NCBI RefSeq assembly: GCF_025698545.1
Contig: NC_068571.1
Coordinates: forward strand, 39,961,733 to 40,025,732
Source of the DNA: Gossypium raimondii
Lineage: Eukaryota; Streptophyta; Magnoliopsida; Malvales; Malvaceae
DNA length: 64,000 nt
Direction: 5' to 3'
Below are positions 47,475-59,762 of the stretch, piece after piece; within the stretch, counting starts at the first letter, position 1; each line of letters starts with the position of its first letter. The notes below the pieces were generated by a model. That model did not search any database. It was not told where the DNA came from and worked only from the letters and a program-made list of their open reading frames with translations. Made by a program: the position numbers and the translations under genes.

Positions 47475-50030
47475 TTTTAAATGAAACTATTATTTTGTAA
47501 GCATTTTAATCATATTATATGTTGCCCAAAATTATAAATTTTGTTTTATAACGGCCTTCATTGTTAGTTATCCAAACAATTTACTGTTAAATAAAAATGG
47601 TTAATTCCACCGCGAAAAGATCTTGTACTTAGTTCATATATGCCGTTTGTTGACAACAAGTCTAAATTTGAAAACTTTTACAATCCGTATTTACATTATT
47701 TGATTTATTCTCACTCGTTCAATTTTAATTTATTCTTTTATTGTCATTTAATTTTCTAAATTTACAAAACAAAAATCAATTTATCCTTCATTAATTTTTC
47801 TATCTCTTTTAATTCTTTAATCTACGTCTTTTATCAAATCACTCAAAATGAATAGAAAATTTTAACCTTTTCCTCAGTTAAAAGTACTTTTGCTGCTATT
47901 TACATTTTTCACCTCAGTTTATTTTCTCCAAAAGACTCGTTAGAATACCCATTTCTTTTTTATTTTTTCTTTCAAAGTTCTTTTCTCTTGTTCTCTTCTC
48001 TTTTGTTCCTCTTTTAATTCCTCCACCGGTGAGTTTTTTCCTTCTTCTTCTCTTCAAGTTGTTCATTTTTCTTCTCTTTTAGTTTAATTATTTTTATTGT
48101 TTAAATTTAATAAATAATTAATATTAAATACTTAGAAATATTTAAAATTAATATTATATATTAAAATATTAACAATAAGTTATAATAAATTATTTTTTAT
48201 ATTCTTATTAAAATATCATAATATTAACTAATTTAAACATTATTTAAATATATATTTGTTACTTTATAATATCATATCTAAAATGAACATTTTATTTCTC
48301 AAAAGTATTTTTTTACAGTAATACTAAACAATTAAATTTTAAACAAAACTTCCTAAAAACACTTTTTAAAAATAATACTAAACTAGCACTTAGTGTGGTA
48401 AACCCAGTCTTCCCAGCATATTTTCAAGCTGCTCGATGAAATAAACTGATCCCCATTCAACTCAAACACCGTCGCGAACGACCAATTCCTTCTCCTCTTT
48501 CTCGTCACCACCATATGCCGATGGGTTTGAGATGGATTCATAAAAGAACATGAATTGATAGGACTTATTATGCTGTATATAAAATTAATAAAAACATGCA
48601 GCAACATCCCCGCCGAAATCAATTTAACACTTCATCCAAAAGGAATGTTAGGATTTTGTGTCATTGTTGTATTTGTGAAAATCAAGGTGATCGAGAATCT
48701 ATCGAGTTTTAGTACGCAAACACAGAGAAAGCAAGCATTCGGTACGAAAATGTGGGCATAAAACAATCCTTGCTTAAACTAAAATGAAAATAATGGGACA
48801 GCCACCAACTCCGTCGATCACTTGTTCCAATGCTGCAAATACATTGGGACTAACATCACCGCTACTTGTTTGCAAGTTTAATGGCTATGGCTATAGGGTA
48901 AAATTAGAGTTTAGCCTTCCAAAATCATAAATTTTCTCAAAAGAATTCCTAGAATCAGCATCCAAGAGACGCATTGGATCCTTTAGGCTCTAAACCACCT
49001 TGAAGTTTCGCCATGGAATCTGATTTATGCGGCCATGCCATCCTCTCCCGCACATTTCTTTAATGCTGTGGACAAACTAATTGAGATTTGCTACTTCTCC
49101 TTCATCCTTTACCTTATATCCTGGTTACTCATCTCCAATGCCATCTTAAATTCATGATAGTTTGAAGATCATAATAACATGTTTCCGTTTCACCAAATTT
49201 CAAACAACCTTCTCATTACATCATTGCAAGTTGATGGAATTTCAGTATCAGACCAATTTATAAAATCCCACATGTCAAACCAAATTATTCATCATGAAAT
49301 CAGTCATAATTATTTTAAATTAATTAATAATTGAATAATACAAATTATATTATCACTAATTGATTTTATCTCTAGTTAATTAAATTAATATGATATAAAT
49401 AATAAATAAATAAAGTTCAAATATTTGTGGATTACTTAAATAAAGAGTAAATTCCACAAGGAGTCCTGAACATCTCCCCTAAAAATAAGTCACCCTTAAA
49501 CCATTCAACACATTAAGAAAATATCTGAAAAAAGATTTTGTATATTCAATCTCTTTCCAAAATCTTACTCAATTTTTTGAAGAAATTAAAGAAATCTTAA
49601 AAAGCAACATATCATTTTTGAAGAAAGCCAATTTTCAATCTTTCATCAACTAAAGAATGGAGGTCCAAACCCATTGTAAGAGCAAGTTACCAAGACACTT
49701 AAAGCAAACCACATCTTTCCAAGATCAAGTTTATACGACCTTTAGATCGAAACTCTATTAAAAAGAAAAATCAAAAGATTTTTCTTTGTAATAAGAACAT
49801 ATAGAGTTAGAAGTTTATAAATAAATTTTGTCATCAAATTTTCCAAGTTAATTTTCTGAATTGATATTTGAGTGTACAGATTTATGGCACATTTAGTGGG
49901 CTTATCTCTTCTCTCCAAAAGATCAAAGTTCAAAATTTCAATGACTTCCAAGAATATCATCGTAACAAACCAACTCTCAAGTTTGCTCAAGTTAATCCTT
50001 CAATCCATTTGACTTAATTGTTAAACATTA
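47475..50030. other. Spacer with a possible gene fragment
   Basis: A minus-strand 52-codon stretch starting at 48538 (MNPSQTHRHMVVTRKRRRNW) and running to about 48383 looks coding but is not recognised and has no visible continuation. The rest is AT-rich. From about 49240 the sequence may already belong to the retroelement carrying the gag remnant that follows. Confidence 0.35.
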
Positions 50031-50455
50031 ATGTTCATGCTCATCCTTACGAAACCAAGTTGAAGAGGAAAACTCTTTTAGAGTTATTTGATCAGACTTC
50101 TCCAATGCTTAGTGACAATCCATTTTGTAGAGCTTTTTCACCAAATCATAACTTAGAAGAAGTTTCTGCTTATTGATCAAGTTTATCTTGTTGATTATGA
50201 TTCAAGGAAAAAGATAGTCCATCAAGTGATAACTCCCTCCCAACAACTCCCCCAAAATTAAATTATGGAGTGATGAATGTCATGAAAATTGGTGCCTCAT
50301 CCTTGGAAGAACAAATGGCGTCTCTAGCATAAACTACGAAGAGTCTTGTTGTAAGTCTAAGGAGAAAGATGACCAAATTGCTTTTATAATGGGAAGGATT
50401 ATCAATCTCATAGAGAAGAAATCAAAAAATGAAGAAGTCTAATATGAAAACTTAC
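50031..50455 (+). pseudogene. Gypsy gag remnant, left part
   Basis: Broken frame reading SLEEQMASLA, then TTKSLVVSL, then, after a shift, DDQIAFIMGRIINLIEKK and a stop. The pattern resembles the N-terminal gag segment of plant Gypsy elements. Together with 58790-58990 it forms one interrupted sequence: deleting the solo LTR and one CTTAC copy gives YENLQDEAGENSNAQAAKDP across the junction. Not functional. Confidence 0.55.
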
Positions 50456-50612
50456 TGTAACACTCCTAAAACCACCATGTCATATTAGTGAAGTGTTATA
50501 TCAGGGATATGCATGGTGGACCTCTCGCGTAAACGAAATGAGATATATCAGTGATAGTAGGGAAGGTTTATGGATATTGGAGAAAATTGAAATAAGCTCT
50601 ATATTGTTAAGA

Positions 50613-50811
50613 GAAAGGATTGTATGAAACTGTGATTTCACGTCATTCGTATCCCTTTCCAATAAAAGAATGACAAATTAGATTTTTCCTCCTAATTTGA
50701 ATTTTTTCAGGAGAAAAAGCTGAAAATCAGGAGGAAAAATCTGATTTATCGTTCTCCTATTGGAAAGGGATATGGATGCCATGGAATCAGAGTTTCATAT
50801 AATCCCTTTTC
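50613..50811. repeat. 199-bp near-perfect hairpin
   Basis: The left arm (about 50613-50700) and right arm (about 50722-50811) are reverse complements at most positions. For example, TATCCCTTTCCAATA on the left pairs with TATTGGAAAGGGATA on the right, and AGATTTTTCCTCCTAATTT pairs with AAATCAGGAGGAAAAATCT. It could be a foldback MITE inside LTR A or a small-RNA hairpin precursor. Confidence 0.8.
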
Positions 50812-51256
50812 ATATTGTGAAATATTAATCTGGGGTATAGACTAAATAGTAAATTAGTGAAAAGTGAAGGGGTCAAATAATAAAAATTCAAAAGTTGAGG
50901 GGTTAAATTAAAAATTAGAAAAATTAAGGGACAAATTATAATTTACCAAAAGCAGAAAAGACTAAATTGTAAATATTAAAAATTTTCAGGAGCAAAATGA
51001 TCATTTTGCAAGTGAGATAATTTTTGGTAAAATTACCAAAATGTCGTTGGACATGTGAATTGAATTTGAGCTATTGGATTTGCTTAATGATGAAGGATTT
51101 AATATGGACCATTGGATGAAAGATAAATATATTGATTATAATTATTAATTCAGAAAGTGTTGGCTAAATATGAGCCCTTGAATTTTTCCATACATCACAC
51201 TTCCAAGCAAAGGGGAGGAAAATGAAACTTTCATTTTTGTTCAATTTGGTTCTTAG

Positions 51257-54200
51257 TGTAACAGCCCGATTTTGGGTCTAGTCGGAACAGTGGTTTTGGG
51301 ACCACAAATCCGACGAGGAAAAATGTAATGGCCTGAATTTTCAGAGGTGTCGGAACGGTGATTCGATATCACTAAATTCGACAAATGGGTAGAAAATATT
51401 ATTAATTTAGTGAGTATAAGTTAAATGTGAAGTTAGGAAAATTTTTGAAATAGTGAATAGTACACTAGAAATAAATATTAAAATAATTAGAATCGAAAAT
51501 GAGGTATCAAGACCTCGGGGATTTTAAACCGAGCCATAAATATTTTTTATAAATATTTATGTAGTGTTAAAAAGTTAGTATTAAAGTTTCGTTAAGAAAT
51601 TTTAAAGTTCCAATAATTAATTGAACAAAAAGGACTAAATTGTAACAAATGCAAAATTATGGGAAATGATTAAATAGATTAAATGATAAAAGGAAGAGGG
51701 CTTAAAAGGAAATAGACCCAAGGTCTATTGGGGCTGGACGGCAAAGGCATGAAATCAGCAACAAAGTAAGGAGAATTAAGGGCAAAATTGGAATATTGCA
51801 AAATTTACTTAATAAAGTTAGGACCAAAGTGGAATTATCTAGATTTCTCTTTATTTTTCTGCATTCTCATCAGAAAAAACACCATATAAGGGTTTCCTTA
51901 AGCTGATTCTTCCTATTTTTACTACAAGTAAGTTAATTCTTGATTATTTCTTGAAAATTTTGTGTTTTTGTGACTTTTACAACTAGGCCCACTTATTGTA
52001 TTCATTAGTTTTTGATTCTATGAAAGAAGTTGAAAGTTGCTATGAATACATGCTGGAAGTATATGATGATTTAGCATGGAATTAGAGCTTTAAATTGTTC
52101 ATATGCTGATTTTATTGAAAGAATTGAATAGAAAGTGAATGTTTGGGACCTAATAGTAAAAGAGTTTGAAGATAGAGTTATATGTGGAAATCCTGAATTT
52201 CAATAGTTGTGAAGCAACTTATAATGTCTAGGTAAAGTATTAATTGAGAAAATTAAATTAATTTAGGGGTTAATTGATAAAGGACCGAATTGTATAAACT
52301 GTGAAATTTGGGGCAAAAAGGAAATTAACATTTTGCACTAAAGCAGTTTTGGACAGCAGCAGTAGTATAACTTTGAAAAATCATCAAAAATTTTTGGAAT
52401 TGAATTAGAGGGTGAATGAAATATGAAATTAAAGATCATTGAGTCTAGTTTCTCATAGAAGAAACGGTGTAAGCAATGGAATTGTAAATCATGAGATATA
52501 ATAAATTTTGTGAGACAATGTCAGAATGATTTCGGGTTCCCCTGTTCTGACTTTGGAAAATCATCAAAAATTGAAGAAAAATAATTATAAGTTATAATTT
52601 ATATTATTATAATCCTTAATTAGTCTATTTTCAAATGAAATAAACAGAAACATCATCCAAATTCTGTACAATTAGATAATTCATTTTTAGTGAAGAGTGG
52701 TCGGAACTGTCAGATAGCGAAACAGGGGAAACTTTAAAGAATAAACTGTACTATTTGGCTGAACCAAAAATTCTGAAAATTTATGGTAAGAAGGCATGTG
52801 AGTCTAGTTTCAGGGAAAATTAACGGATCTTAATTTTGATCTTAATTTTGAGCTCTGTAGCTCCAGATAAAAATAATTTAGTGACTCTGACTCGGATAAA
52901 TAGCTTTGAATATACATGTGAGTGAATAGTGAAATTATAGCTAGTGTTGTTTAAGTGTGTTATACACATTAAGGATGTGGAATTGAGAGGAGGGGGAGGA
53001 AAAATTAGGAAATATATGAATGATTTGTGTATAATTGGTCATATGCTTAATTATAATTGATAAACGATGAAATAGAAATGATGCATATATTTGTGCAGTA
53101 TTGGTCATGGTTTAAGCTCATGTGGGAAAATAAAGTTTATAGTACGTGTGTATTGTATTTTTGGTATATGATTTGGCATGAAGTAATGTCGTGATTGGGT
53201 ATTGAATTAACACATGTTGGAAAGTTTGATATATGAATAAATATTGTGATCATGAAAGGGGTGGTAAGGTTTAAATTATGAAATCTTTAGTGAAATGGTT
53301 TATTATGTGATTATTTCCAAAAAGAATTATGTTTCAATGTACTAGTTTGCGACTATGGTTGAATGATATGTTTATATCTTGTGTGATGTGCATAGGAAAC
53401 GAGTGTGGAAAGGTAATGAAATAGTAAGTTCATATGGCTGAAAATTAATGATTAAATGTTAATTTCATGAATTATATAATGTATGATGAGATATATTTAT
53501 TGTTGAAATGAGAATAAAATAAAAATGCGAAAACTGAATAAATGATTAAATTGAGCAGAACGCCAGATTTAAGTATTTCTGATCAGTAACAAAGTGATAA
53601 GTGGTAGCTTTAGCTACACTTATCTGATCAAGTGACAAAGTGATAAGTGCTAGCTTTAGCTACACTTATCTGATCAAGTGACAAAGTGATAAGTGCTAGC
53701 TTTAGCTACACTTATCTGATCAAGTGACAAAGTTCTGATCAGGGACGAGTGATAAGTGATCATACGTAAGACCATAGTTATACTATGGCAAAGTGGAAGT
53801 GAAGTACTCAATTTTCTGTAACCGTTCCCTAATTTGATTAAGGATGGTAAGTGACAAATGGGCCTAAAAGAATTAAAGTAAATGGTTAAGTGGTAGTGTA
53901 TTTATACCAGGATGATGTTGTTATTTTAAAGTGACATTTTCATTGCAAAATTGAGAATTTCATAAATGTGTTATTGAATGGTATAATCGATAAACGTTGA
54001 GTTAAATGGTAAATATGTATTAGTGTTGAACTTAATGTCATTGAGTTGTATGTGAATTAAATGGAAATTGCTAGTGATATGATTTAAATTGTGAGCATGA
54101 GAAATTGCAAATTGAATGGAATGGAAATGAAGCATTGAATTGCATGAGTATGTATCGGGTCTCGTAGGCCCTAATTATTATGATTATAATATTTTGAGGA

Positions 54201-54354
54201 TATACTGTGAAAAATTATAGAAGCATGTTAATTATTTTGAAAGTTTTAATTTAGATGAAATTTTATAACTCGGTTAAATACGTTTACAAGTGTATGTGTT
54301 TTAGTAATGCCTCGTACCTTATTCCGGTGTTGGATACGGGTAAGGGGTGTTACA
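51257..54354 (+). mobile_element. Solo LTR 'B' (3098 bp), target duplication CTTAG
   Basis: It starts TGTAACAGCCCG and ends GGGGTGTTACA. CTTAG is at 51252-51256 and 54355-54359. A TATA-like ATATAAGGG lies at about 51884. A short tandem array with palindromic units is at 53581-53745. No primer site or coding domain. It is related to LTR A and to the LTR end at 1-243 by its terminus. Confidence 0.92.
53581..53745 (+). repeat. 46-bp tandem repeats, each with a perfect palindrome
   Basis: Units begin at 53581, 53626, 53672 and 53718 (the last is partial). Each full unit contains GATAAGTG, then TAGCT, TT, AGCTA and CACTTATC: two 13-nt arms, complementary except for one unpaired base (G or C) between the first two blocks. 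Confidence 0.92.
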
Positions 54355-55329
54355 CTTAGTCACCTAATTCCATCTTTTCAACCCAAAATTTTAGGAGTTT
54401 CCATAGCAACCAAAGAGGAAAAGTGATGTTGAGACCTTAGTGTCAACTAAGTCCAAAGAGGCGGCAAAAAGGCCACGAGCTTGAGAGAGTTTTCCTATTA
54501 AAATTATCAAGGGTTAAATTGTAATTAAAAATATTAAATATATCCCTAGAGAAGAAAATATTGAAGTCGATCATATTGCTAAGATGACATTTGGTGAAGG
54601 GGAAGGTTTTCAATTATTTGAAACTTCTCTTTTTGAGTCTCTCTAGTCTTTTATAGAGCTTTTCTCTTCTTTAACAAAAAAAAAATTAAAAGAAAGGTAA
54701 CTTTGTAAATATTTCGAGGCGGGGTGTGGTGAATTTATCCTGAACCCGATCCAACTAGTTTTTAAAATTAACCCAACCTAACTCGAATTAAACCCGATTT
54801 TAGAAAGAAAAAAAAAACTTGACCCTATGGAGCTAGATCGGATTGGAGTTTGTCTGTTTCATGTTTTTTTTCATCCCTACTCATGACATGATTAGTGATA
54901 CTCATGTGCTAATGTTTCCAGCACTTCAGTGCTCATGATTTCTTAGTACTTTTATGCTTGTGTTATTCCGCATATCCTTTATTGTTCTTCATTATTTACT
55001 AAGAGTTATGTGAAGAAAATGCTAAGCAAAATAAAAGAGTAAGTGAAGATGATTATTTAAGATATATTGTATTAACTAAAACTTGATATATTTATAAAGG
55101 TATAAACAAGATAAGTGAAATTTTAAATGAAATTTATATTGAATAGTTAGGATAGAATAGAATTAATGTGTGTACTTACTAAGCTTTTATGAAGCTTCTT
55201 TTAAACTCGTAGTGTGCAAGAAGTAATTGTGTGTGAAGAAGTTGAGGGGGCATATTGAATCAAATTTCATCAAATGAAGGTTTGTGAATTATGTATTTGA
55301 ATTATGGACATTAGTATGGCATGTACTTA

Positions 55330-55764
55330 TGTTGGGGATCGATCCGATTGAGCAACTAACAAGTAAAAAATAGCAGAAGAAATTGAGACACAAATTTAAC
55401 GTTGAAAAACCCCTCCAAAGAAGATAAAAAACTACAGGCAAAGATAATTTTACTATAATGGCAAAAGAACGAAGAGTACAAAAGATGCAGATAAAACTAA
55501 ACCCCGAAACCTGGAAACAAAGAACCCTCAACACATAAACACAAAATTCTTCAAAAGTGTTATGTGTTCTAATCTCTAATGGGTGTATTTTTTAAGGTTG
55601 TAGAACCTATTTGTAGACTAAATTCGTAGGTCAAATAAGTTATGTTAAAAATACTAAATATATTATACTAATAAATACTAAATCTTCTAAAAATAAAATA
55701 TATTTTGTTTAACTTGACTTGCAAGTAATCTCTTGTTTGACTGAAATATGAGTCATACTCAACA
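55330..55764 (-). mobile_element. Solo LTR 'D' (435 bp), Copia-like, target duplication ACTTA
   Basis: On the plus strand it runs from TGTTGGGGATCGATCC to ATACTCAACA, with ACTTA at 55325-55329 and 55765-55769. Read on the minus strand it starts TGTTGAGTATGACTCATATT and ends GATCGATCCCCAACA, a layout common in Copia LTRs, so minus is the likely transcribed strand. The 81-codon open frame inside is a shadow. Confidence 0.85.
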
Positions 55765-57654
55765 ACTTAAGTGTTCAATTGGTATGAAAGTGAAAGTTAA
55801 TTAATACTTTAATTAACTAAGAGTTGAGTTTATGAGGAAATGTTTTGAGGGCTTTGTGATAAGTTAGGAAATGAACATGTGATTTTTTATGATATTTTGG
55901 TGCATTTTAAGGTTTGAATATGATTAACAATGATTGGGATTGAATGAAGAATGTCGAAACCATTTTTTGAAAACAAAAATTAGTTATCGACTTTAAAAAC
56001 AAAAATTGGAGTCGCCACTGATATTTTATTGAGGTGTGATCAGCTCACCTTAAAAATGATTTTGGTCTGTGAAATTTGAGAAAGCAAGTTCGGGAGTCAG
56101 TTACGCACGAGGAAGGATTAGCACCCTCGTAACGCCCAAAATTGGTACCGAATTGATTGTTTAATGTCTAGGTGTCGAAAATTTGAAAAGATTTTAAAAG
56201 AAAACTTTTTAACTTGAATGAATTAAAATAATAAAACATTCTTATTTCAAAGAATTAAAACGTCACAACCAGTGAGTTAGGGCGCAACATTTTTTAATCT
56301 TCAAAATTAAGTTTGTCTCTTAATTTTAAAAAATCATGCATTTAAATTTGAAAAGGATATTCGGTTATTTGGGTCAAATGAAAAAATCAAAACCCAGTAA
56401 GTTAGGGTTCAATTTCTCGAAATTTCAAAACACCGAATATTACCTTTATTTTGAAAATCCTTAATTCGAGGTAGCAAAATTGTCAGATCCAGTGAGTTAG
56501 GGTCCAACATTTTGAAATCCCGAAGAACTTTATATAGAAATTGTATGGTTTTATTGTAAAATAAATACTTGGCTATCTAAATTCATCGTAAAGAATTGAA
56601 GCCCAGTAAATTAGGGTACAATCCTTCTCAAGAATCGTGAACGTTTGAAAACTTACGGAATAAAATGTCTTTGATGCTTTAATGAAACATAATCTTTAAA
56701 ACAAATGTAGTGCGATTGAATGGTAATGTACAACACAAAAGGATAATTCAAAAATAAAATATACCCTAATGAATAATGAATAATCAACAAATAAATATAA
56801 ACTAACATAGCAACTATAATCTCAATCCTACACTTTGCAAATATCAATATCAAGTTATAATCAATAAATCATGCATGCAAAGGTTTTAGAGTAAGCAGTA
56901 TATAAGTTTGTGATAAATTGAAAACAAAATTAGAAATAAGCATCTCATAAACTATAGTATTTAAATAAATTTTTGAAGCAAATATTATACAAGAAAAAAA
57001 CATATAAAATAATATACGTATATTAATTTAGGTAAATAGTGCATGTGAAGAAGGAAAAAAAACAAATCGATAATAATAATGATAATATACATACATAAAA
57101 ATAATAAAAAATGAACTAAACAAAATATATAATATAGGGTTTTAAAAATATATATATATATTCAATCTACTTTTAGAATATGTTAATAATAAGTTAAAAA
57201 TAACCAATATATTAAACGTTAAAATAACATTGATAACAAATTTTAAAAATATATTAAGCTTAAATATGAAATAATACTAAATATGAAATTAAACATATTT
57301 AAAAATAATAATAAATATTAAAATAAAATAAGGGAAAAATATTAAATAAGTAAGGATTAAATTAAATTAAAAACAGAATTTAAAGAAAGGAAAAAAAATG
57401 AAAATAAAATAGATCCAATGGGGGCAAAATGTAATGCGCGAATAACTTGGGGGACCAAGTAGGAAATAATTCCCATCCCTCCAAAACGCAACGTACAATC
57501 TGGGCCAGAATGAAACAAAAACAAAATGCGTGGCCAAATTTAAAGGAATAAAAGAAAATCTGATTTGAACATATTACAAAAGAGGAGGACCAATTGTGAA
57601 AATTTCCCTTTTATCAGGGACCGGATCGGGTCAATGCGCGGGTCTATGGAAACT

Positions 57655-57669
57655 AAACGGCGTCGTTTT
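57655..57669 (+). promoter_or_regulatory. Palindromic promoter element in LTR C
   Basis: AAACGGCGTCGTTTT followed within a few bases by TTATATTTT, matching the arrangement in the other copy at 6274-6340. Confidence 0.5.
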
Positions 57670-57838
57670 GCTTATATTTTTAAAAGCAATATTTTCTTAA
57701 AAAACATTTCCATTTCATTTCTTTTTTTTTTTTAAAACAAAAGCAGAAAAAAGGGGGTGCTTCTCTGCTAGGGTTTCGACCCTAGCCCCTTCATGCCGCC
57801 GCCGCCGTGGAGCCATTGCACATGGTGCTCGAAACCAG

Positions 57839-58099
57839 GTAAGCGCCCTTTTCTTTCTTTATTATTTTCTTTAAAAAAATATGAAACAAAAATAGAAACA
57901 GTGAGAAGAAATCTCGAAGAGAAGAAAAACGAATCACCTTCCAAAATCCTTTTTGTAATTTCAATGGTTTTTTATACAATATTCCCCCCACAATCGGTTT
58001 ACAATCGGCCTTTTATACCGAAAAATAATAATAAATAAATAAATAAATAGATAATCCTATATCTTGCTTGTTGTGCTGTGGTTCGTGGTTTGTTTGCAG
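57839..58099 (+). other. Intron-like segment in LTR C
   Basis: Donor CCAG|GTAAGC and acceptor TTTGCAG|GAAG bound a T/A-rich 261-bp stretch between two GC-rich blocks; it corresponds to 6538-7044 in the other copy. Confidence 0.45.
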
Positions 58100-58789
58100 G
58101 AAGAACGTGCGTGGTGCGCGGCGTGCACGGAGGCTGCTGAACGTGGGCGAAGTTGCGGCAGTTAGGGTGTACGGCGATTGAAATTGTTGCTGCTAGGGTT
58201 CTAATTTTTTGCTTCTATTTTGTGTTTTCGGCTACTGGGCTGAATTAGATTTTGGTTAGGGTTTGTTATTTGTATATTGGGTTTGGGTAGTTTAGGTTAA
58301 AAGGTTTGGGTATTTGGATTTTTATCATTGGTTTTTGGTTTTAATTTTTATTTATGCGGGCCCGGGCAAAAATTGGGCCTTACAAAGAACATTTAGGTAA
58401 GTTTTTGGATGTGTTTAAGCTTGATTTTGGCTCTCCAAAATCCAAACACTGATACTTGAAGTACTTCTATCTATACAACATTGAAAGAATGCAAAAGTGA
58501 ATAGTATTAAGCAGAGGTATCAGTACCTTAGGAAGTTATGTCAATACATCTGCCTTGTTTTACCCTAATTTGATTGTTTTCTCATCGAAAGGGCCCAAAA
58601 CGACCTTTAATTAAAGCCAGATCATAAAGTAAGCTTAGAAATTATTGAAAAAGTCTTAAAAGACCTTAAATAAGTTTAAAAGATAAGTGGAACTAGGATG
58701 ACATGTTTGGTATTTGAGTGACGTGTTCGGCTTGAAATGTAGCATTCTTTGCTTGAGTTTTGGTTTGGACTCAAGTAAGGGGTGTTACA

Positions 58790-58995
58790 CTTACAGGATG
58801 AGGCTGGTGAAAATTCCAATGCACAAGCTGCTAAGGATCCTCAACCAAATATTAAGTTATCACTATTGATTAACTCAAAGAGCTTATTAAATAACTTGTT
58901 AAAGGTCAAGTTGATTGTGTAATTCAACCTTTATACACTTACACAAAGTCATACTATTCCAGGATTGATAAGCTTTTGGAATGTTCACGGTTGTC
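58790..58995 (+). pseudogene. Gypsy gag remnant, right part
   Basis: Continues the frame broken at 50455: QDEAGENSNAQAAKDPQPN, then LLKVKLIV, a stop and LYTLTQSHTIPGL, resembling the 'SYTYTKPYTARID' region of Gypsy gag proteins. Stops and shifts make it non-functional. Confidence 0.55.
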
Positions 58996-59119
58996 AAAAC
59001 CAACAAAAGTAAATTTCCTACTCAATAATACAAATATTTGTATAAATATAAATATGGTCGAACCCATAGAAATCGATGATAATTTTATTCCTTTAATGAA
59101 AACAAGTAAAATAAAATTA

Positions 59120-59762
59120 GGATAAACTCACTAATGGTAACCTAACTATGGTCAAAATTCTTTTTTATCACCCAATTATAAAAAAAATAAAATTAAATTG
59201 GTCATCCAACTTCTTAGGTTTATTTTTTGTCCTTTTCCATTAATTGCGATTACGGCGACGGAAGGATGATGAAGCAATTTTAAAATTGTTATAATAACAT
59301 ATTTAGCCCTCAACAATTACACATTCTATCAATTTGGTAATGGTTATAAAGAAATTAACCCCAACATTTATAAATTATCTCAATTTGGTCCTAATTCTAA
59401 TAAAATTTAAAACATAAAAATACAATTATATCTAAAAATATTATTCTTTAAATACTATATATAATTTAAAATATTTATGTAAATATTTAAAATTATTAAA
59501 TAAAATCAACAATTTCTTATGGCTCTCTCTCTTCCCCCACCACTTCTTTAATATTAAACGTTTTTTCTTGTTGAGGGTTAAATATGTTATTATACCAATT
59601 TTAAAACTAACACATCATCCTTCCGTTGGAGTCTTAACAATAATTAATGGAAAAGGAAAAAAAATGAATCCAATAAGTCGGGTGACTAATTTAAAACTTT
59701 TTATAGTTGAGTGAAAAAAAAAATTCTGACCACAGTTGAGTGACTTCTAGTGTAGTTTACCC
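59120..59762. mobile_element. Mutator-type MITE (about 640 bp)
   Basis: The left end GGATAAACTCACTA pairs with the right end TAGTGTAGTTTACCC. Pairing continues for about 150 bp: the left GGTCATCCAACTTCTTAGGTTT matches the complement of the right AAGTCGGGTGACTAAT area, and TTTTCCATTAATTG matches CAATAATTAATGGAAAA. The flanks ATAAAATTA and ATAAATATA agree at 7 of 9 positions. Non-coding. Confidence 0.68.

Larger units (their letters stand above)
55952..58384 (+). mobile_element. Solo LTR 'C' (2433 bp), target duplication AAGAA
   Basis: It starts TGTCGAAACC and ends TTGGGCCTTACA. AAGAA is at 55947-55951 and 58385-58389. Same family as the solo LTR at 4308-7284, sharing the early GGAGTCGCCAC and GCACGAGGAAGGATTAGCAC blocks, the AAACGGCGTCGTTTT palindrome (57655-57669), the GC-rich leader and the intron-like segment (57839-58099). 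An 81-codon open frame at 57793 reads through the leader into this segment and is unlikely to be real. Confidence 0.93.
50456..58789 (+). mobile_element. Solo LTR 'A', host of three nested solo LTRs; target duplication CTTAC
   Basis: It starts TGTAACACTCC at 50456 and ends GGGGTGTTACA at 58789. CTTAC occurs at 50451-50455 and 58790-58794. Within it are complete solo LTRs at 51257-54354, 55330-55764 and 55952-58384, each with its own duplication. Removing them leaves about 2.35 kb, a normal Gypsy LTR length. LTR A's own segments are 50456-51256, 54360-55329, 55770-55951 and 58390-58789. The target was the gag remnant. Confidence 0.9.

Noticed and set aside
53581-53745. Possible CRISPR-like array
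   Set aside because: Units are contiguous with no unique spacers, in a plant LTR; this is an ordinary tandem repeat.
57793-58038. 81-codon frame in LTR C starting MPPPPWSHCTW
   Set aside because: It reads through a likely splice donor into AT-rich sequence and is not matched in the related LTR.
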